Assembly: GCF_008369445.1 (NCBI RefSeq)
Contig: NZ_VTWH01000005.1
Coordinates: 1 to 64,000, forward strand
Direction: 5' to 3'
Length of the DNA stretch: 64,000 nt
From: Aureimonas fodinaquatilis
Lineage (GTDB): Bacteria > Pseudomonadota > Alphaproteobacteria > Rhizobiales > Rhizobiaceae
Part shown: in pieces, positions 38,298 to 46,885 of the stretch
Position numbering within the stretch: position 1 is the first letter of the stretch
Layout: every line of letters starts with the position of its first letter
Notes under the pieces: model-generated
What the model saw: the letters and a program-made list of their open reading frames with translations, nothing else
Databases searched by the model: none
What the model was told of the DNA's origin: nothing
Program-made: the position numbers and the translations under genes

Positions 38298-38921
38298 ATG
38301 ACGAATTGGAACGAGCGTTTCGAAACCATACCGCGCGGAAAAATTGCAGCGGTCGCGACATCCATGGAATTGCGAATCCGTCCCAATCTGCGCCCGGAAC
38401 GTGCAGATGCACCGGGCCATATCCGGCCTGTGCAAAAACCGGATATTGACTGGTATCTGGAAGTCTACCGGCGGGTGGGCGCAGACCATCTCTGGTTTTC
38501 CCGGCTGTTCATGGAGCGGGAAACCCTGGCGGCGGTGCTGGATGATTCCGCAACCTATGTTGCGGCGTTGACCATCGATGGCCGGGACGAGGGGATGCTT
38601 GAGCTGGATTTTTCAGAGGATGACATCTGTGAGATCAAGTATTTTGGTGTCACCCGGCTGTTGCAGGGAACAGGGGCGGCGCGTCGGCTGATGAACCACG
38701 CCATTACCGTGGCGTTTGACCGGGGGGTCAGCCGAGTGTGGCTGCACACCAACACTCTGGACCACCCGAATGCCATGAGCTTTTACCGCCGCACAGGCTT
38801 TGTCGCCTATGCGCAGCAGATAGAGATAGCGGATGATCCGCGGTTGCGCGGTGTTCTGCCAATGAATGCAGCACCGCATGTTCCGATGTTTCCGATCGAA
38901 GGCTGGCGCGACGAGGATTGA
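38298..38921 (+). CDS. GNAT family N-acetyltransferase
   Basis: A 207-residue acetyltransferase. The acetyl-CoA motif A is RLLQGTGAARRLMNHAI (about 120-136), preceded by the beta strand EIKYFGVT. The C-terminal part has the usual TLDHPNAMSFYRRTGFV, where the Tyr may act as the general acid. The substrate cannot be told from the sequence. The start at 38298 follows AAGG. It is an isolated gene between rpsA and the minus-strand exonuclease. Confidence 0.9.
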   Translation: MTNWNERFETIPRGKIAAVATSMELRIRPNLRPERADAPGHIRPVQKPDIDWYLEVYRRVGADHLWFSRLFMERETLAAVLDDSATYVAALTIDGRDEGMLELDFSEDDICEIKYFGVTRLLQGTGAARRLMNHAITVAFDRGVSRVWLHTNTLDHPNAMSFYRRTGFVAYAQQIEIADDPRLRGVLPMNAAPHVPMFPIEGWRDED

Positions 38922-38993
38922 TGAATTTCCGCAGAAACGGACTGGTTTCAATGGCTGACCGATGTGACGAAGCAATGAGCTGAAGCTTCGTCC

Positions 38994-39617
38994 TTACCGC
39001 GTGACCGAGTGGGAGAAGATATCTTCCTCTTCCCAGCCGAGAAGATCGAGCCTGGCACGGGTTGGCAGGTAGGCGAAAGAGGAGCGGGCTATATCCAGCC
39101 GGTCTTCGCGCTCCAGCTTTTTCAGCAGCACGCCCATCAGGTCATGCAGGTATAAAACGTCGGATGCAGCATATTCCACCTGAGCAGGCGTCAAGGTTTC
39201 GGCAGCCCAGTCAGAAGATTGCTGCTGCTTCGACAGGTCAACCCCGATCAGCTCTTTTGTCAGGTCTTTCAGACCGTGCCGATCGGTATAGGTGCGTGTC
39301 AGGCGCGAGGCAATCTTGGTGCAGAAAATCGGCGAGGTCATCACGCCAAAAGCGTGAAACAGCGCGGCAATGTCAAACCGCGCATAGTGAAAAATCTTCA
39401 CCTTGTTAGGATCAGCCAGAAGGGCGGTCAGATTGGGCGCTTCCCGCTGGCCTTTGGCGATTTGCACAATATCGGCTGTGCCATCGCCGGGCGAAAGCTG
39501 CACAACGCACAGCCTGTCTCGCCGCGTATTCAGGCCAAGCGTTTCTGTGTCGATGGCAATAGCACCGGTGTAGCGGGAAATATCGGGCAGGTCGCCCTTG
39601 TGAACACGGATCGTCAT
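38994..39617 (-). CDS. RNase D-like 3'-5' exonuclease
   Basis: A 207-residue DEDDy exonuclease. The acidic metal ligands lie in AIDTETLGL (ExoI), FHYARFDIAALFHAFG (ExoII) and YAASDVLYLHDL (ExoIII, with the Tyr of the DEDDy type). It has the catalytic domain only, without the HRDC domains of E. coli RNase D. This is the usual short form in alphaproteobacteria. The likely role is 3' trimming of stable RNAs. ATG 39617 gives the standard N-terminus; an upstream ATG would add 11 residues. Confidence 0.92.
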   Translation of the reverse strand: MTIRVHKGDLPDISRYTGAIAIDTETLGLNTRRDRLCVVQLSPGDGTADIVQIAKGQREAPNLTALLADPNKVKIFHYARFDIAALFHAFGVMTSPIFCTKIASRLTRTYTDRHGLKDLTKELIGVDLSKQQQSSDWAAETLTPAQVEYAASDVLYLHDLMGVLLKKLEREDRLDIARSSFAYLPTRARLDLLGWEEEDIFSHSVTR

Positions 39618-39707
39618 AAACAGGCTTTCGCGGCAAATCGGGAACTTCACGATCTACAGCATCCTGCGTGATCCGTCACCCCGCCGTTTGCGGGCCAGGC
39701 GCTGCAA

Positions 39708-39743
39708 AGAAAAAGGGCAATGCGTCAGTTCGCATCGCCCTTT
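39708..39743 (-). terminator. Terminator of the DUF1127 gene
   Basis: On the minus strand GGGCGATGCG pairs with CGCATTGCCC (one mismatch) around a 6-base loop and is followed by TTTTT. It lies 60 bases beyond the DUF1127 stop codon. Confidence 0.85.
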
Positions 39744-39803
39744 CGAAACAGGCTGTTGCCTGCAGTGTCAGATGCAGTGGGTGCCCACTGCTGGCCGGAG
39801 TGA

Positions 39804-39953
39804 TTAATAGCGGCCAAATGCCACCGCACGGTTAATGTCGCCACGGTTGATGCCGATGTCGGCAAGCTGGCGGTCATCAAGTGCGGACAGTTCATTAATC
39901 ACGCGCTGACGCGTGCGGTAGGATTTGAAGCGGTTGGTGATCTGCGACAGCAT
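39804..39953 (-). CDS. DUF1127 domain protein, 49 aa
   Basis: A 49-residue, arginine-rich small protein that begins MLSQITNRFKSYRTRQR and contains the signature ELSALDDRQLADIGINRGDI, then ends AVAFGRY. This is the DUF1127/YjiS pattern. Short members of this family in Agrobacterium and Rhodobacter affect RNA turnover, phosphate and carbon metabolism (for example CcaF1); the target here is unknown. It is transcribed alone, with its own terminator. Confidence 0.93.
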   Translation of the reverse strand: MLSQITNRFKSYRTRQRVINELSALDDRQLADIGINRGDINRAVAFGRY

Positions 39954-40103
39954 GATCTTTACTCCCAGTTGCGTTGAATTCGATAGGCATCATATAGACC
40001 TGCTACCTGCACATTAGGAGAGCAATTGCTGCACATCTGTTGTGCATCCTGTGCATGGGAGCGCCATAGAGCCGTCACGATTTCATGGTGAGTAAAGGGA
40101 TTC

Positions 40104-40137
40104 GCCACCGGATGCATCGCGGTGCACATCCGGTGGC
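40104..40137 (-). terminator. Stem-loop after the glycine betaine operon
   Basis: GCCACCGGATG (40104-40114) pairs perfectly with CATCCGGTGGC (40127-40137). It lies 22 bases beyond the proX stop on the minus strand. There is only a short T run further on, so it could be a terminator or a 3' end stabiliser. Confidence 0.6.
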
Positions 40138-40159
40138 ATTATGCTCAAATCACAAGCAT

Positions 40160-40996
40160 TTATTTGCCGGTCCACTGGGCAATGATATCCGGATTGGCTG
40201 CAACCCATTCACGAGCGCTTTCTGCCGGGTTTTTGCCTTCTTCATTCTCCAGCATCAGCTTCTGTTCGTCTTCCAGCGTCAGCTTGAAGTTTTTCAGAAT
40301 GGCGTGCACTTCAGGCATTTCAGTTGCCAGATCTTTGCGGGCCACGGTGTTCACCGTTTCTTCCCCGCCGAATGAGCCCTTTGGATCATCAAGATATTTC
40401 AGGTCCCACCGGCCGAACATCCAATGGGGTGTCCATGTCGTTACAACAATGTCCTCGTTACGGTCGATGGCGTCTTTCAGCGCCGCCGTCATGGTTGCGT
40501 CGGAACCATCCATCAGGTTGACCGAAAGATCATAGTCTTTGATCGCCTGTTCGGAAGCCTGCATCAGGCCAGCGCCGGGGTCGATGCCAATCACCTGATT
40601 CTCAACCAGATCGGCCTTGTCCTTCAGCTCTTCAATTGAGGTGATGTCGGTATAGGCAGGCACGGCCCAGCCGATCTTGGCGCCTTCAATATTCGGGCCA
40701 ATCAATTCCACCTGGTCCTGCAGCTCATCATAATAGGCCTTGTGGGTTACTGGCAGCCAGGCCGCAACCATGGCATCAGCCTCACCTGTCGCAACGGCTT
40801 GCCACATTGCGGCAGCAGGCAACGGTGTCATGTTGACAGTGTAACCTTCGTCTTCAAGAACTGCCGCCAGAATATTGGTGGCCACCACCGCATCCGACCA
40901 CTCGACATAAGCCAGATCGACGGTGCCCGATTGTGCATTTGCCGAACCGGTAAACGCCGCTGAAGCCAGCAGAATGGTGCTCAACATACGAATCAT
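40160..40996 (-). CDS. proX: Glycine betaine ABC transporter substrate-binding protein
   Basis: A 278-residue periplasmic binding protein of the OpuAC/ProX family. The signal peptide is MIRMLSTILLASAAFTGSANA. The mature part starts VDLAYVEWSDAVVATNILA and contains MVAAWLPVTHKAYYDEL and IVVTTWTPHWMFGRW. Its tryptophans probably form the aromatic box that holds trimethylammonium groups. The ligand is likely glycine betaine or a related compound. Its ribosome site is AAAAGGAAAC. It is the third gene of the proVWX-like operon. Confidence 0.93.
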   Translation of the reverse strand: MIRMLSTILLASAAFTGSANAQSGTVDLAYVEWSDAVVATNILAAVLEDEGYTVNMTPLPAAAMWQAVATGEADAMVAAWLPVTHKAYYDELQDQVELIGPNIEGAKIGWAVPAYTDITSIEELKDKADLVENQVIGIDPGAGLMQASEQAIKDYDLSVNLMDGSDATMTAALKDAIDRNEDIVVTTWTPHWMFGRWDLKYLDDPKGSFGGEETVNTVARKDLATEMPEVHAILKNFKLTLEDEQKLMLENEEGKNPAESAREWVAANPDIIAQWTGK

Positions 40997-41057
40997 GGTT
41001 GTTTCCTTTTCGTGGTCAAAGATTTGTTTGCGGCAGCGCATTCACGCTGCCAAATGT

Positions 41058-41900
41058 TCAACTGGGCCGGGCGCGGTGCGCCATGGCCTGCGTGATGCGG
41101 TCCAGCACAACGGCGACAATGACAATGGCTATGCCTGCCTGAAAACCTGCACCGGCATCCAGCCGTTGAATGGCGCGCCAGACTTCGCGGCCAAGGCCGC
41201 CAGCGCCGATCATCGATGCAATCACCACCATCGACAGTGACAACATGATGGTCTGGTTTATGCCCGCCATAATGGTGGGCAATGCAAGGGGAAGCTGAAC
41301 CTTGAACAGCTTCTGCATGGGGGTGGAGCCAAATGCGTCAGAGGCCTCGATCAACTCACGCGGCACCGAAAGAATGCCAAGAGCAGTCAGCCGGATGACC
41401 GGCGGCATCGAGAAAATGATCGTGGCAAAAACCGCAGATACCGAGCCAAGCCCGAAAAACGGAATGGCGGGAATGAGATAAACAAAGCTTGGCATGGTCT
41501 GCATCATGTCCAGAAGCGGACCAACAAGCTTCCAGACCCGTTTGGAAAGCGCGCAGATGATGCCGATTGGTATGCCAATGGTCAGCGCGGCCAGCGTTGC
41601 CAGCAGAACCAGAACAATGGTTTCCATAGTGGCCTGCCACAGCCGCAGGTTCCACAGGAACAAAAATCCGGCCAGGGAAAGCAGACCGACACGGCGGCCG
41701 GCAAGCCACCACGCAAGCAAAGCAATAACGGCGATCACCAGCAATGGTGGTGCCGATGTTAACAGCGCTGTGCCATTTTCAATCCATCCACGAACGATGC
41801 GGCTTGTGCCGCGCGTCACGTCGGAAAAATTTGTGGTCAGCCAGCTGAGGAGCTCGTCACTGTATCGGTCCAGCGGGAATTTGGGGACTGTCCAATCCAT
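41058..41900 (-). CDS. proW: Glycine betaine ABC transporter permease
   Basis: A 280-residue inner-membrane permease of the ProW/OpuAB type. It has about six helices, among them PPLLVIAVIALLAWWLAG and the segment with the EAA-like loop (ELIEASDAFGSTPMQKLFKVQ) that contacts the ATPase. The start ATG at 41900 has GGAG seven bases upstream and lies inside the end of proV, giving a 64-base overlap in another frame. Confidence 0.93.
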   Translation of the reverse strand: MDWTVPKFPLDRYSDELLSWLTTNFSDVTRGTSRIVRGWIENGTALLTSAPPLLVIAVIALLAWWLAGRRVGLLSLAGFLFLWNLRLWQATMETIVLVLLATLAALTIGIPIGIICALSKRVWKLVGPLLDMMQTMPSFVYLIPAIPFFGLGSVSAVFATIIFSMPPVIRLTALGILSVPRELIEASDAFGSTPMQKLFKVQLPLALPTIMAGINQTIMLSLSMVVIASMIGAGGLGREVWRAIQRLDAGAGFQAGIAIVIVAVVLDRITQAMAHRARPS

Positions 41901-43120
41901 GGCGTCTCTCCAGTCAGTTCGTGTGTTTCTGCAATTCCGGTTGAACCTGAAATTGCACGTAAGGCCGCACTCTGAGTGATCAGGCCGAGATAGCGTCCGT
42001 CATCGTCCACAACGGCAATGCCCTCCGGCTCCTGCGCCAGCTTCGGCAGCACTTCTTTCAGAATTGTGCGGGCAGGTGCGGTTTGCACACCGCGAAGCAT
42101 GAGGCTGGCAAGGGGCATGTTCTGCGATGTTGTTGCAGACAGCGCATCGCGGGAAACGCGCCCCACCGGCATGTTTCTGTCGCAGGTTACAATAAAGCCT
42201 TGCCCCTCCTTATCCTGAATGATCGGATAAGCCTCGCAAGCTTTGGATTGCTCAAACAGCCCGGGTATTCCGCGGCTGGCCAGATATCCCAGCGTTACAA
42301 CCGATGAAACATCAATATGCTCGACAAAGCGCCGGACATAGTCGCCCTGCGGATTGAGAAGTATTTCCTCCGGATAGCCACTTTGCACAATGGCCCCATC
42401 CTTCATCAGCACGATGCGCCCGCCGAGGTGAATGGCCTCGTCCAGGTCGTGGCTGACAAAGACCACGGTTTTTTTCAAATTTCGCTGCAATGTGCCAAGC
42501 TCGTCCTGCATGTCCCGGCGAATAAGCGGGTCCAATGCCGAGAACGCCTCATCCATCAGAAGAATATCGGCGTTGACCGCCAGTGCCCGAGCCAATCCGG
42601 CGCGCTGCTGCATGCCGCCTGAAAGCTGACCCGGCAATTTGTCTGCCCAGCCTTTCAGGCCAACCAGCTCAATGGCTTCCAGCGCCTTTTGCCGCCGGAT
42701 CTTACGCGCGACACCCTGAACTTCCAGGCCATATTCGACATTTTCGGCAATGGTGCGGTTGGGAAACAAGGCAAAATGCTGGAAAACCATGCCGAATTTT
42801 TCCCGGCGAAAGTCCACCAATTGCTGTTTCGTCAGGGTGGTCACTTCGGTGCCATCCACTTTGATGGACCCGCTGGTCGGCTCTATCAGCCGGTTGATAC
42901 AGCGCAGCATGGTGGATTTGCCGGAGCCGGAAAGGCCCATGACCACCAAAATTTCGCCTTCATTGACAGTAAAGCTGACATTGTCGAGGCCAAGAACAGC
43001 GCCTGTCTCGTCATGGATTTCATCTTTACCGCGGCCAGCTTGCAGAAGCTTGAGACCTGCCTGGGCAGACTCGCCGAACAGCTTGATAATATTTTCGACG
43101 CGGATGCGTTCTTTCGTCAT
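41837..43120 (-). CDS. proV: Glycine betaine ABC transporter ATP-binding protein
   Basis: A 427-residue ATPase of the quaternary amine transporter family (ProV/OpuAA). Walker A is GLSGSGKST, the signature is QLSGGMQQRAGLARAL and Walker B is ILLMDEAFSALD. A C-terminal region with two CBS-like repeats (ending YLGLITQSAALRAI) usually senses osmotic or nucleotide signals in this family. The ATG at 43120 was chosen over an upstream one because it gives the usual N-terminus (TKERIRVENIIKLFG). It is the first gene of the operon. Confidence 0.94.
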   Translation of the reverse strand: MTKERIRVENIIKLFGESAQAGLKLLQAGRGKDEIHDETGAVLGLDNVSFTVNEGEILVVMGLSGSGKSTMLRCINRLIEPTSGSIKVDGTEVTTLTKQQLVDFRREKFGMVFQHFALFPNRTIAENVEYGLEVQGVARKIRRQKALEAIELVGLKGWADKLPGQLSGGMQQRAGLARALAVNADILLMDEAFSALDPLIRRDMQDELGTLQRNLKKTVVFVSHDLDEAIHLGGRIVLMKDGAIVQSGYPEEILLNPQGDYVRRFVEHIDVSSVVTLGYLASRGIPGLFEQSKACEAYPIIQDKEGQGFIVTCDRNMPVGRVSRDALSATTSQNMPLASLMLRGVQTAPARTILKEVLPKLAQEPEGIAVVDDDGRYLGLITQSAALRAISGSTGIAETHELTGETPWIGQSPNSRWTDTVTSSSAG

Positions 43121-43353
43121 CGATGCTCCGTCGTTGCCGATAACAATCTCTGAAATGAGAAATGCGACCGATGGCTGGAGCAATTTCAAAAGATATGCGC
43201 TGCGGTTTTGCGCAGAAATTGCAACCAGTGCTCTAGGGGATCGTGACGGGAAGCCCGTCCGATAACGATGCCAGAACGGACACGGACAGGTATAAACCCG
43301 ACAGAGGATAGATGAGCGTGCTTTAAATGCTCACAGGTAGGAAGTAACCTTCG

Positions 43354-44400
43354 CTACTGCACAAAATGCATATAGTCAACCGCTGAGGGATTGTGCAGTG
43401 CGCCTCTTTCCGCAGCACGTATGTCTCTGGGGGCAATTCCAAAGAACTGGCGAAATTGTCTTGCAAAGTGTGCGCCGTCGCAAAAACCTGCTTCACCGGC
43501 GATTTCCGTTACACTTTTTCGCGTTGTCTCCAGCAGACGTTTGGCATAGCGAAGCCTCAACTGCCGATAGGCAAGAGCAGGGCTCATTGCCAAAGTTTCA
43601 TGAAACAACCGCTCCAACTGCCGGGTGGAAAGTTGCAGGCGATTGGCAATCACTTCCATCGAAAGCGGCTGCGCAACATGCTGGTCCATCATCAGAATGG
43701 CGCGACGCACCCGGTCGTCGGCAATGTCCTGAACAGCGGAATGCGGCTGCGCATCGGTTCCGGCGCGAGCATTTTGCAATTGCAGCACATGCAAGCCTTT
43801 TTGTGCAGCCTGCGGACCCAAATGCCGTTCCACCAGACAGGCTGCCAGATCGGCCACTCCGCTGCCGCCCGCACAGGTGATCCTGTCGCCATCTTCGATA
43901 AAAAGCCGGTCGGCCGTTGGCTGCTGGTCTGGGAACTCTGCTTCGAAATCAGCAAAATGGTACCAGGAAACGCAAGTGCGCCGCCCTTTCATCAATCCCG
44001 CTCTGGAAAGGATGAAGGATCCGGTGCACACGCCAATCAGCGTTGCCCCTGCCGCTGCCGCGGATTTGAGGTACTGCACAGAAAGCGGGTCAAGCGCTTC
44101 TCCGTTATGCAACAATCCGCCCACCACAACTATATAGTCAAATTGTGCGGGGTCGGTCAGCGGCGCAGTGCGCAGAATCTGCATGCCGCAGCTTGCCCGG
44201 ATCGGCTCGGATCGGGCCGACATCACGCTCCAGCTGCAACGAATCTGCCGTGAGCGGTCGCCGTCATCTCCTGCAAGCCGCAGCACATCCACGAACAGAG
44301 ATAAAGCAGACAGGGTAAAATGGTTTGCCGGCAAAAAACCGACCCGGAGAGCCGGTCGCTCGACAAAGCGCCTTGTGTTGGCTGTCATTTGAGAAGGCAT
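43354..44400 (-). CDS. GlxA family AraC-type regulator
   Basis: A 348-residue regulator. The N-terminal 190 residues are a DJ-1/PfpI-like domain with the conserved cysteine region (GVCTGSFILSRAGLM). The C-terminal 100 residues are an AraC double helix-turn-helix (MEVIANRLQLSTRQLERLF and VTEIAGEAGFCDGAHFARQF). Members of this group (GbdR, CdhR) control betaine and carnitine metabolism. Its place just upstream of the betaine transporter, on the same strand, suggests that it activates it. ATG 44400 has GAGG eight bases upstream. Confidence 0.9.
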   Translation of the reverse strand: MPSQMTANTRRFVERPALRVGFLPANHFTLSALSLFVDVLRLAGDDGDRSRQIRCSWSVMSARSEPIRASCGMQILRTAPLTDPAQFDYIVVVGGLLHNGEALDPLSVQYLKSAAAAGATLIGVCTGSFILSRAGLMKGRRTCVSWYHFADFEAEFPDQQPTADRLFIEDGDRITCAGGSGVADLAACLVERHLGPQAAQKGLHVLQLQNARAGTDAQPHSAVQDIADDRVRRAILMMDQHVAQPLSMEVIANRLQLSTRQLERLFHETLAMSPALAYRQLRLRYAKRLLETTRKSVTEIAGEAGFCDGAHFARQFRQFFGIAPRDIRAAERGALHNPSAVDYMHFVQ

Positions 44401-44471
44401 AGCCGGACCTCGCACTGCCATTTTCAGACATCATTGCGCGATTGGCGGCAGATTTCCAGCCTGGAATGACT

Positions 44472-45536
44472 CTACTCTGCTGCCCTCATCTCGCCGTGAC
44501 CAGCATCAGCCCATTTTTCTTTGGGAATGGTCATCAGATTGGTGCGAAACTGGGCCGTGCATTCCTGCCATGAAAAGCCTTCCGCGAACTTGCGGCAGCC
44601 TGCACGGTCGATTTTCAGAGCTTCCAAAGCGGCGCTGCGCAAATCTTCCGAAAGAACACCATGCGGTGATTGGCCGATAATGTCGGCGGGGCCGGGCACA
44701 GGAAACGCCGCAACAGGTGTTCCACAGGCCAACGCTTCAAGAATCACCAGCCCGAATGTGTCAAACCGCGATGGAAATACAAAAACATCAGCGGCGGAAA
44801 AATGCCGTGCCAGATCCTCGCCGGTGCGATAGCCAGTGAAATGGACTGCTGGATATCTGGTTTTCAGTGCTCCAAGCTGCGGCCCATCGCCGACGACCAG
44901 TTTTGTGCCGGGCAAATCCAGATCAAGAAACGCCTCCAGGTTTTTCTCCCGGGCAACGCGGCCCAGATACAGAAATATCGGGCGTGGCAAATCCAGAAAG
45001 TCCTTGTCGAACTGCGGGTCATCGCGACAGGGGTAAAAGGCCTTGGCATCGACCGCGCGGCCCCATGCCGCGATGTTGTGAAAACCACGCTCATCCAGCT
45101 GTTCTTCCAGCGTTTTTGTCTGCACCATGATGCGGTTGCCACCATTGTGAAACCAGCGCTGGACCGCATAGGCGAAGTCGATGCCACCGCCGATGCGCTT
45201 TTCCAGATAGTCACCATATTTGGTGTGAAACGATGTGGTGAATGGCAGTCCGCGTTTGCGGCAGTAATTTCGTGCTGCCAAGCCAATCGGGCCTTCCACA
45301 GGCACATGAATGGCGTCGGGCTGATAGTCCTCTATGATCCGGCCAATCTTGTGCCCGGGTGCCACCGCCAGGCGCACTTCCTTGTATCCCGGTGCAGGAA
45401 CAGTGGGAAACATTCCGGGTTCAATAATTTTCACATCATCGCCACCTTCCCGCAACAAGCGGGCGGTAGTGTCGAAAACCCGCACCACACCGTTGATTTG
45501 CGGATGCCATGCATCGGTTGCGATCAGAATGCGCAT
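44472..45536 (-). CDS. GT4-type glycosyltransferase
   Basis: A 354-residue GT-B fold enzyme of the GT4 family. The N-terminus RILIATDAWHPQINGVVR, then PFTTSFHTKYGDYLEKR, is typical of lipid-linked glycosyltransferases such as MgtA, SqdX and SQD2. The nucleotide-sugar region reads PIFLYLGRVAREKNLEAFL. The usual Glu-X7-Glu motif has Asp at its first position (RFDTFGLVILEALACGTPV). It diverges from sqdB across 98 bases. It is therefore a candidate for the diacylglycerol sulfoquinovosyltransferase, but a glucuronosyl- or glucosyl-diacylglycerol synthase is equally possible. Confidence 0.88.
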   Translation of the reverse strand: MRILIATDAWHPQINGVVRVFDTTARLLREGGDDVKIIEPGMFPTVPAPGYKEVRLAVAPGHKIGRIIEDYQPDAIHVPVEGPIGLAARNYCRKRGLPFTTSFHTKYGDYLEKRIGGGIDFAYAVQRWFHNGGNRIMVQTKTLEEQLDERGFHNIAAWGRAVDAKAFYPCRDDPQFDKDFLDLPRPIFLYLGRVAREKNLEAFLDLDLPGTKLVVGDGPQLGALKTRYPAVHFTGYRTGEDLARHFSAADVFVFPSRFDTFGLVILEALACGTPVAAFPVPGPADIIGQSPHGVLSEDLRSAALEALKIDRAGCRKFAEGFSWQECTAQFRTNLMTIPKEKWADAGHGEMRAAE

Positions 45537-45634
45537 GTTTTTACGACCTTTCAGTTCAACCATTGCGTTGTCGTATTGGTGGAGAATGCTACATCAGGTT
45601 TCAGCGGTGTGAGTTTTATGGAGCCGGGAATCAC
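45537..45634. promoter_or_regulatory. Divergent promoter region between GT4 gene and sqdB
   Basis: A 98-base gap that must contain start signals for both genes. No clear -35/-10 pair or Pho box could be made out by eye. Confidence 0.4.
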
Positions 45635-46813
45635 ATGAAGGTTATTGTGCTTGGGGGGGATGGCTTTTGCGGATGGGCAACAAGCCTGCATCTGGCAGCA
45701 GAAGGCCATGAAGTTACTATTGTTGATAATCTGGTTCGCCGCCAGACCGATGTGGAACTTGGCGTCCAGAGCCTGACCCCGATCCGTTCGATTGAGGAGA
45801 GACTGGCCGCCTGGCGCGAAACCCGAAACGCCCCGATCGACTTTGTGCAACTGGACGTTGCCAAAGACTATGACAGGTTGGAGGCGCTGTTTGCGAGCAT
45901 TCAGCCGAATGCGATTGTGCATTTTGCCGAACAACGTGCAGCGCCGTATTCCATGAAATCGCCTCGGCACAAGCGTTACACCGTGGACAATAATGTCAAT
46001 GCCACGAATGCTGTCCTGTGCGCGATGGTTGAGGCGGTTCCCGATGCTCATCTGGTTCATTTAGGGACCATGGGGGTCTACGGCTACGGCAAGTCGAAAG
46101 GCATGACCATACCGGAAGGTTACATTGATGCGACGTTGCGCTCTCATGGTGCGCAGGCCGATGTCGAAATTCTGTATCCAGTTGATCCCGGTTCAATTTA
46201 CCACATGACCAAGACACTGGATCAACTTCTCTTCCTTTACTATGCGAAGAATGACAGTTTGAAGATAACCGACCTGCATCAGGGAATTGTCTGGGGAACA
46301 TCCACACCCGAGACTGATCTGGATGAGCGGCTGGTCAATCGTTTCGACTATGATGGTGACTATGGCACCGTGCTGAACCGGTTCTTAATGCAGGCGGCGA
46401 TTGGCCATCCGCTCACGGTGCACGGCACGGGCGGGCAGACACGGGCCTTCATTCATATTCGGGATACAATTCAATGTATTGCGCTGGCACTCAAATCACC
46501 GCCGGAGCGGGGAGAGCGGGTGCGAATCATGAATCAGATGACGGAAACGCACCGGGTGCGTGACCTTGCCGCGCTGATTGCCGGGCTGACCGGTGTTCCG
46601 GTGGAGCAATTGGACAATCCGCGCAGGGAAATGCCGGAAAATGATTTGAAAGTTGCCAACAATTCGCTGTTGAAACTGGGGCTTGAGCCGACGCGACTGT
46701 CGCAGGGGCTGCTTTCGGAAGTTGTCGAGGTTGCCACCCGGTATCGCCACCGCTGCGATACAAGCAAGATTGTCTGCTCAAGCCTGTGGGTCAGGCCACA
46801 GGCAGCGGAGTAG
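45635..46813 (+). CDS. sqdB: UDP-sulfoquinovose synthase SqdB
   Basis: A 392-residue enzyme that converts UDP-glucose and sulfite into UDP-sulfoquinovose, the headgroup donor of sulfolipid. It follows plant SQD1 closely. It has the NAD-binding GGDGFCGWATSLHLAAEG, VDNLVRR, then HFAEQRAAPYSMKS, LGTMGVYGYG, the catalytic YHMTK (Tyr about 189, Lys 193), DLHQGIVWG, GTVLNRFLMQAAIGHPL and GGQTRAF. The start is supported by alignment with SQD1. In rhizobia sqdB is usually followed by sqdD/sqdC; here neither is present, and the adjacent glycosyltransferase is of a different type. Confidence 0.95.
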   Translation: MKVIVLGGDGFCGWATSLHLAAEGHEVTIVDNLVRRQTDVELGVQSLTPIRSIEERLAAWRETRNAPIDFVQLDVAKDYDRLEALFASIQPNAIVHFAEQRAAPYSMKSPRHKRYTVDNNVNATNAVLCAMVEAVPDAHLVHLGTMGVYGYGKSKGMTIPEGYIDATLRSHGAQADVEILYPVDPGSIYHMTKTLDQLLFLYYAKNDSLKITDLHQGIVWGTSTPETDLDERLVNRFDYDGDYGTVLNRFLMQAAIGHPLTVHGTGGQTRAFIHIRDTIQCIALALKSPPERGERVRIMNQMTETHRVRDLAALIAGLTGVPVEQLDNPRREMPENDLKVANNSLLKLGLEPTRLSQGLLSEVVEVATRYRHRCDTSKIVCSSLWVRPQAAE

Positions 46814-46827
46814 GCGGATTGAATAAA

Positions 46828-46858
46828 ATGGCCGGAAAGCGATGAGCTTTCCGGCCGG
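46828..46858. terminator. Terminator between sqdB and the monooxygenase gene
   Basis: A perfect 11-base stem (GGCCGGAAAGC, 46830-46840, with 46846-46856) around GATGA. It is followed on the minus strand by ATTTTATTC, which favours that direction, and it sits between two convergent genes. Confidence 0.85.
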
Positions 46859-46885
46859 ATAATTCACAGAAAAGTGCGTTTCAGT

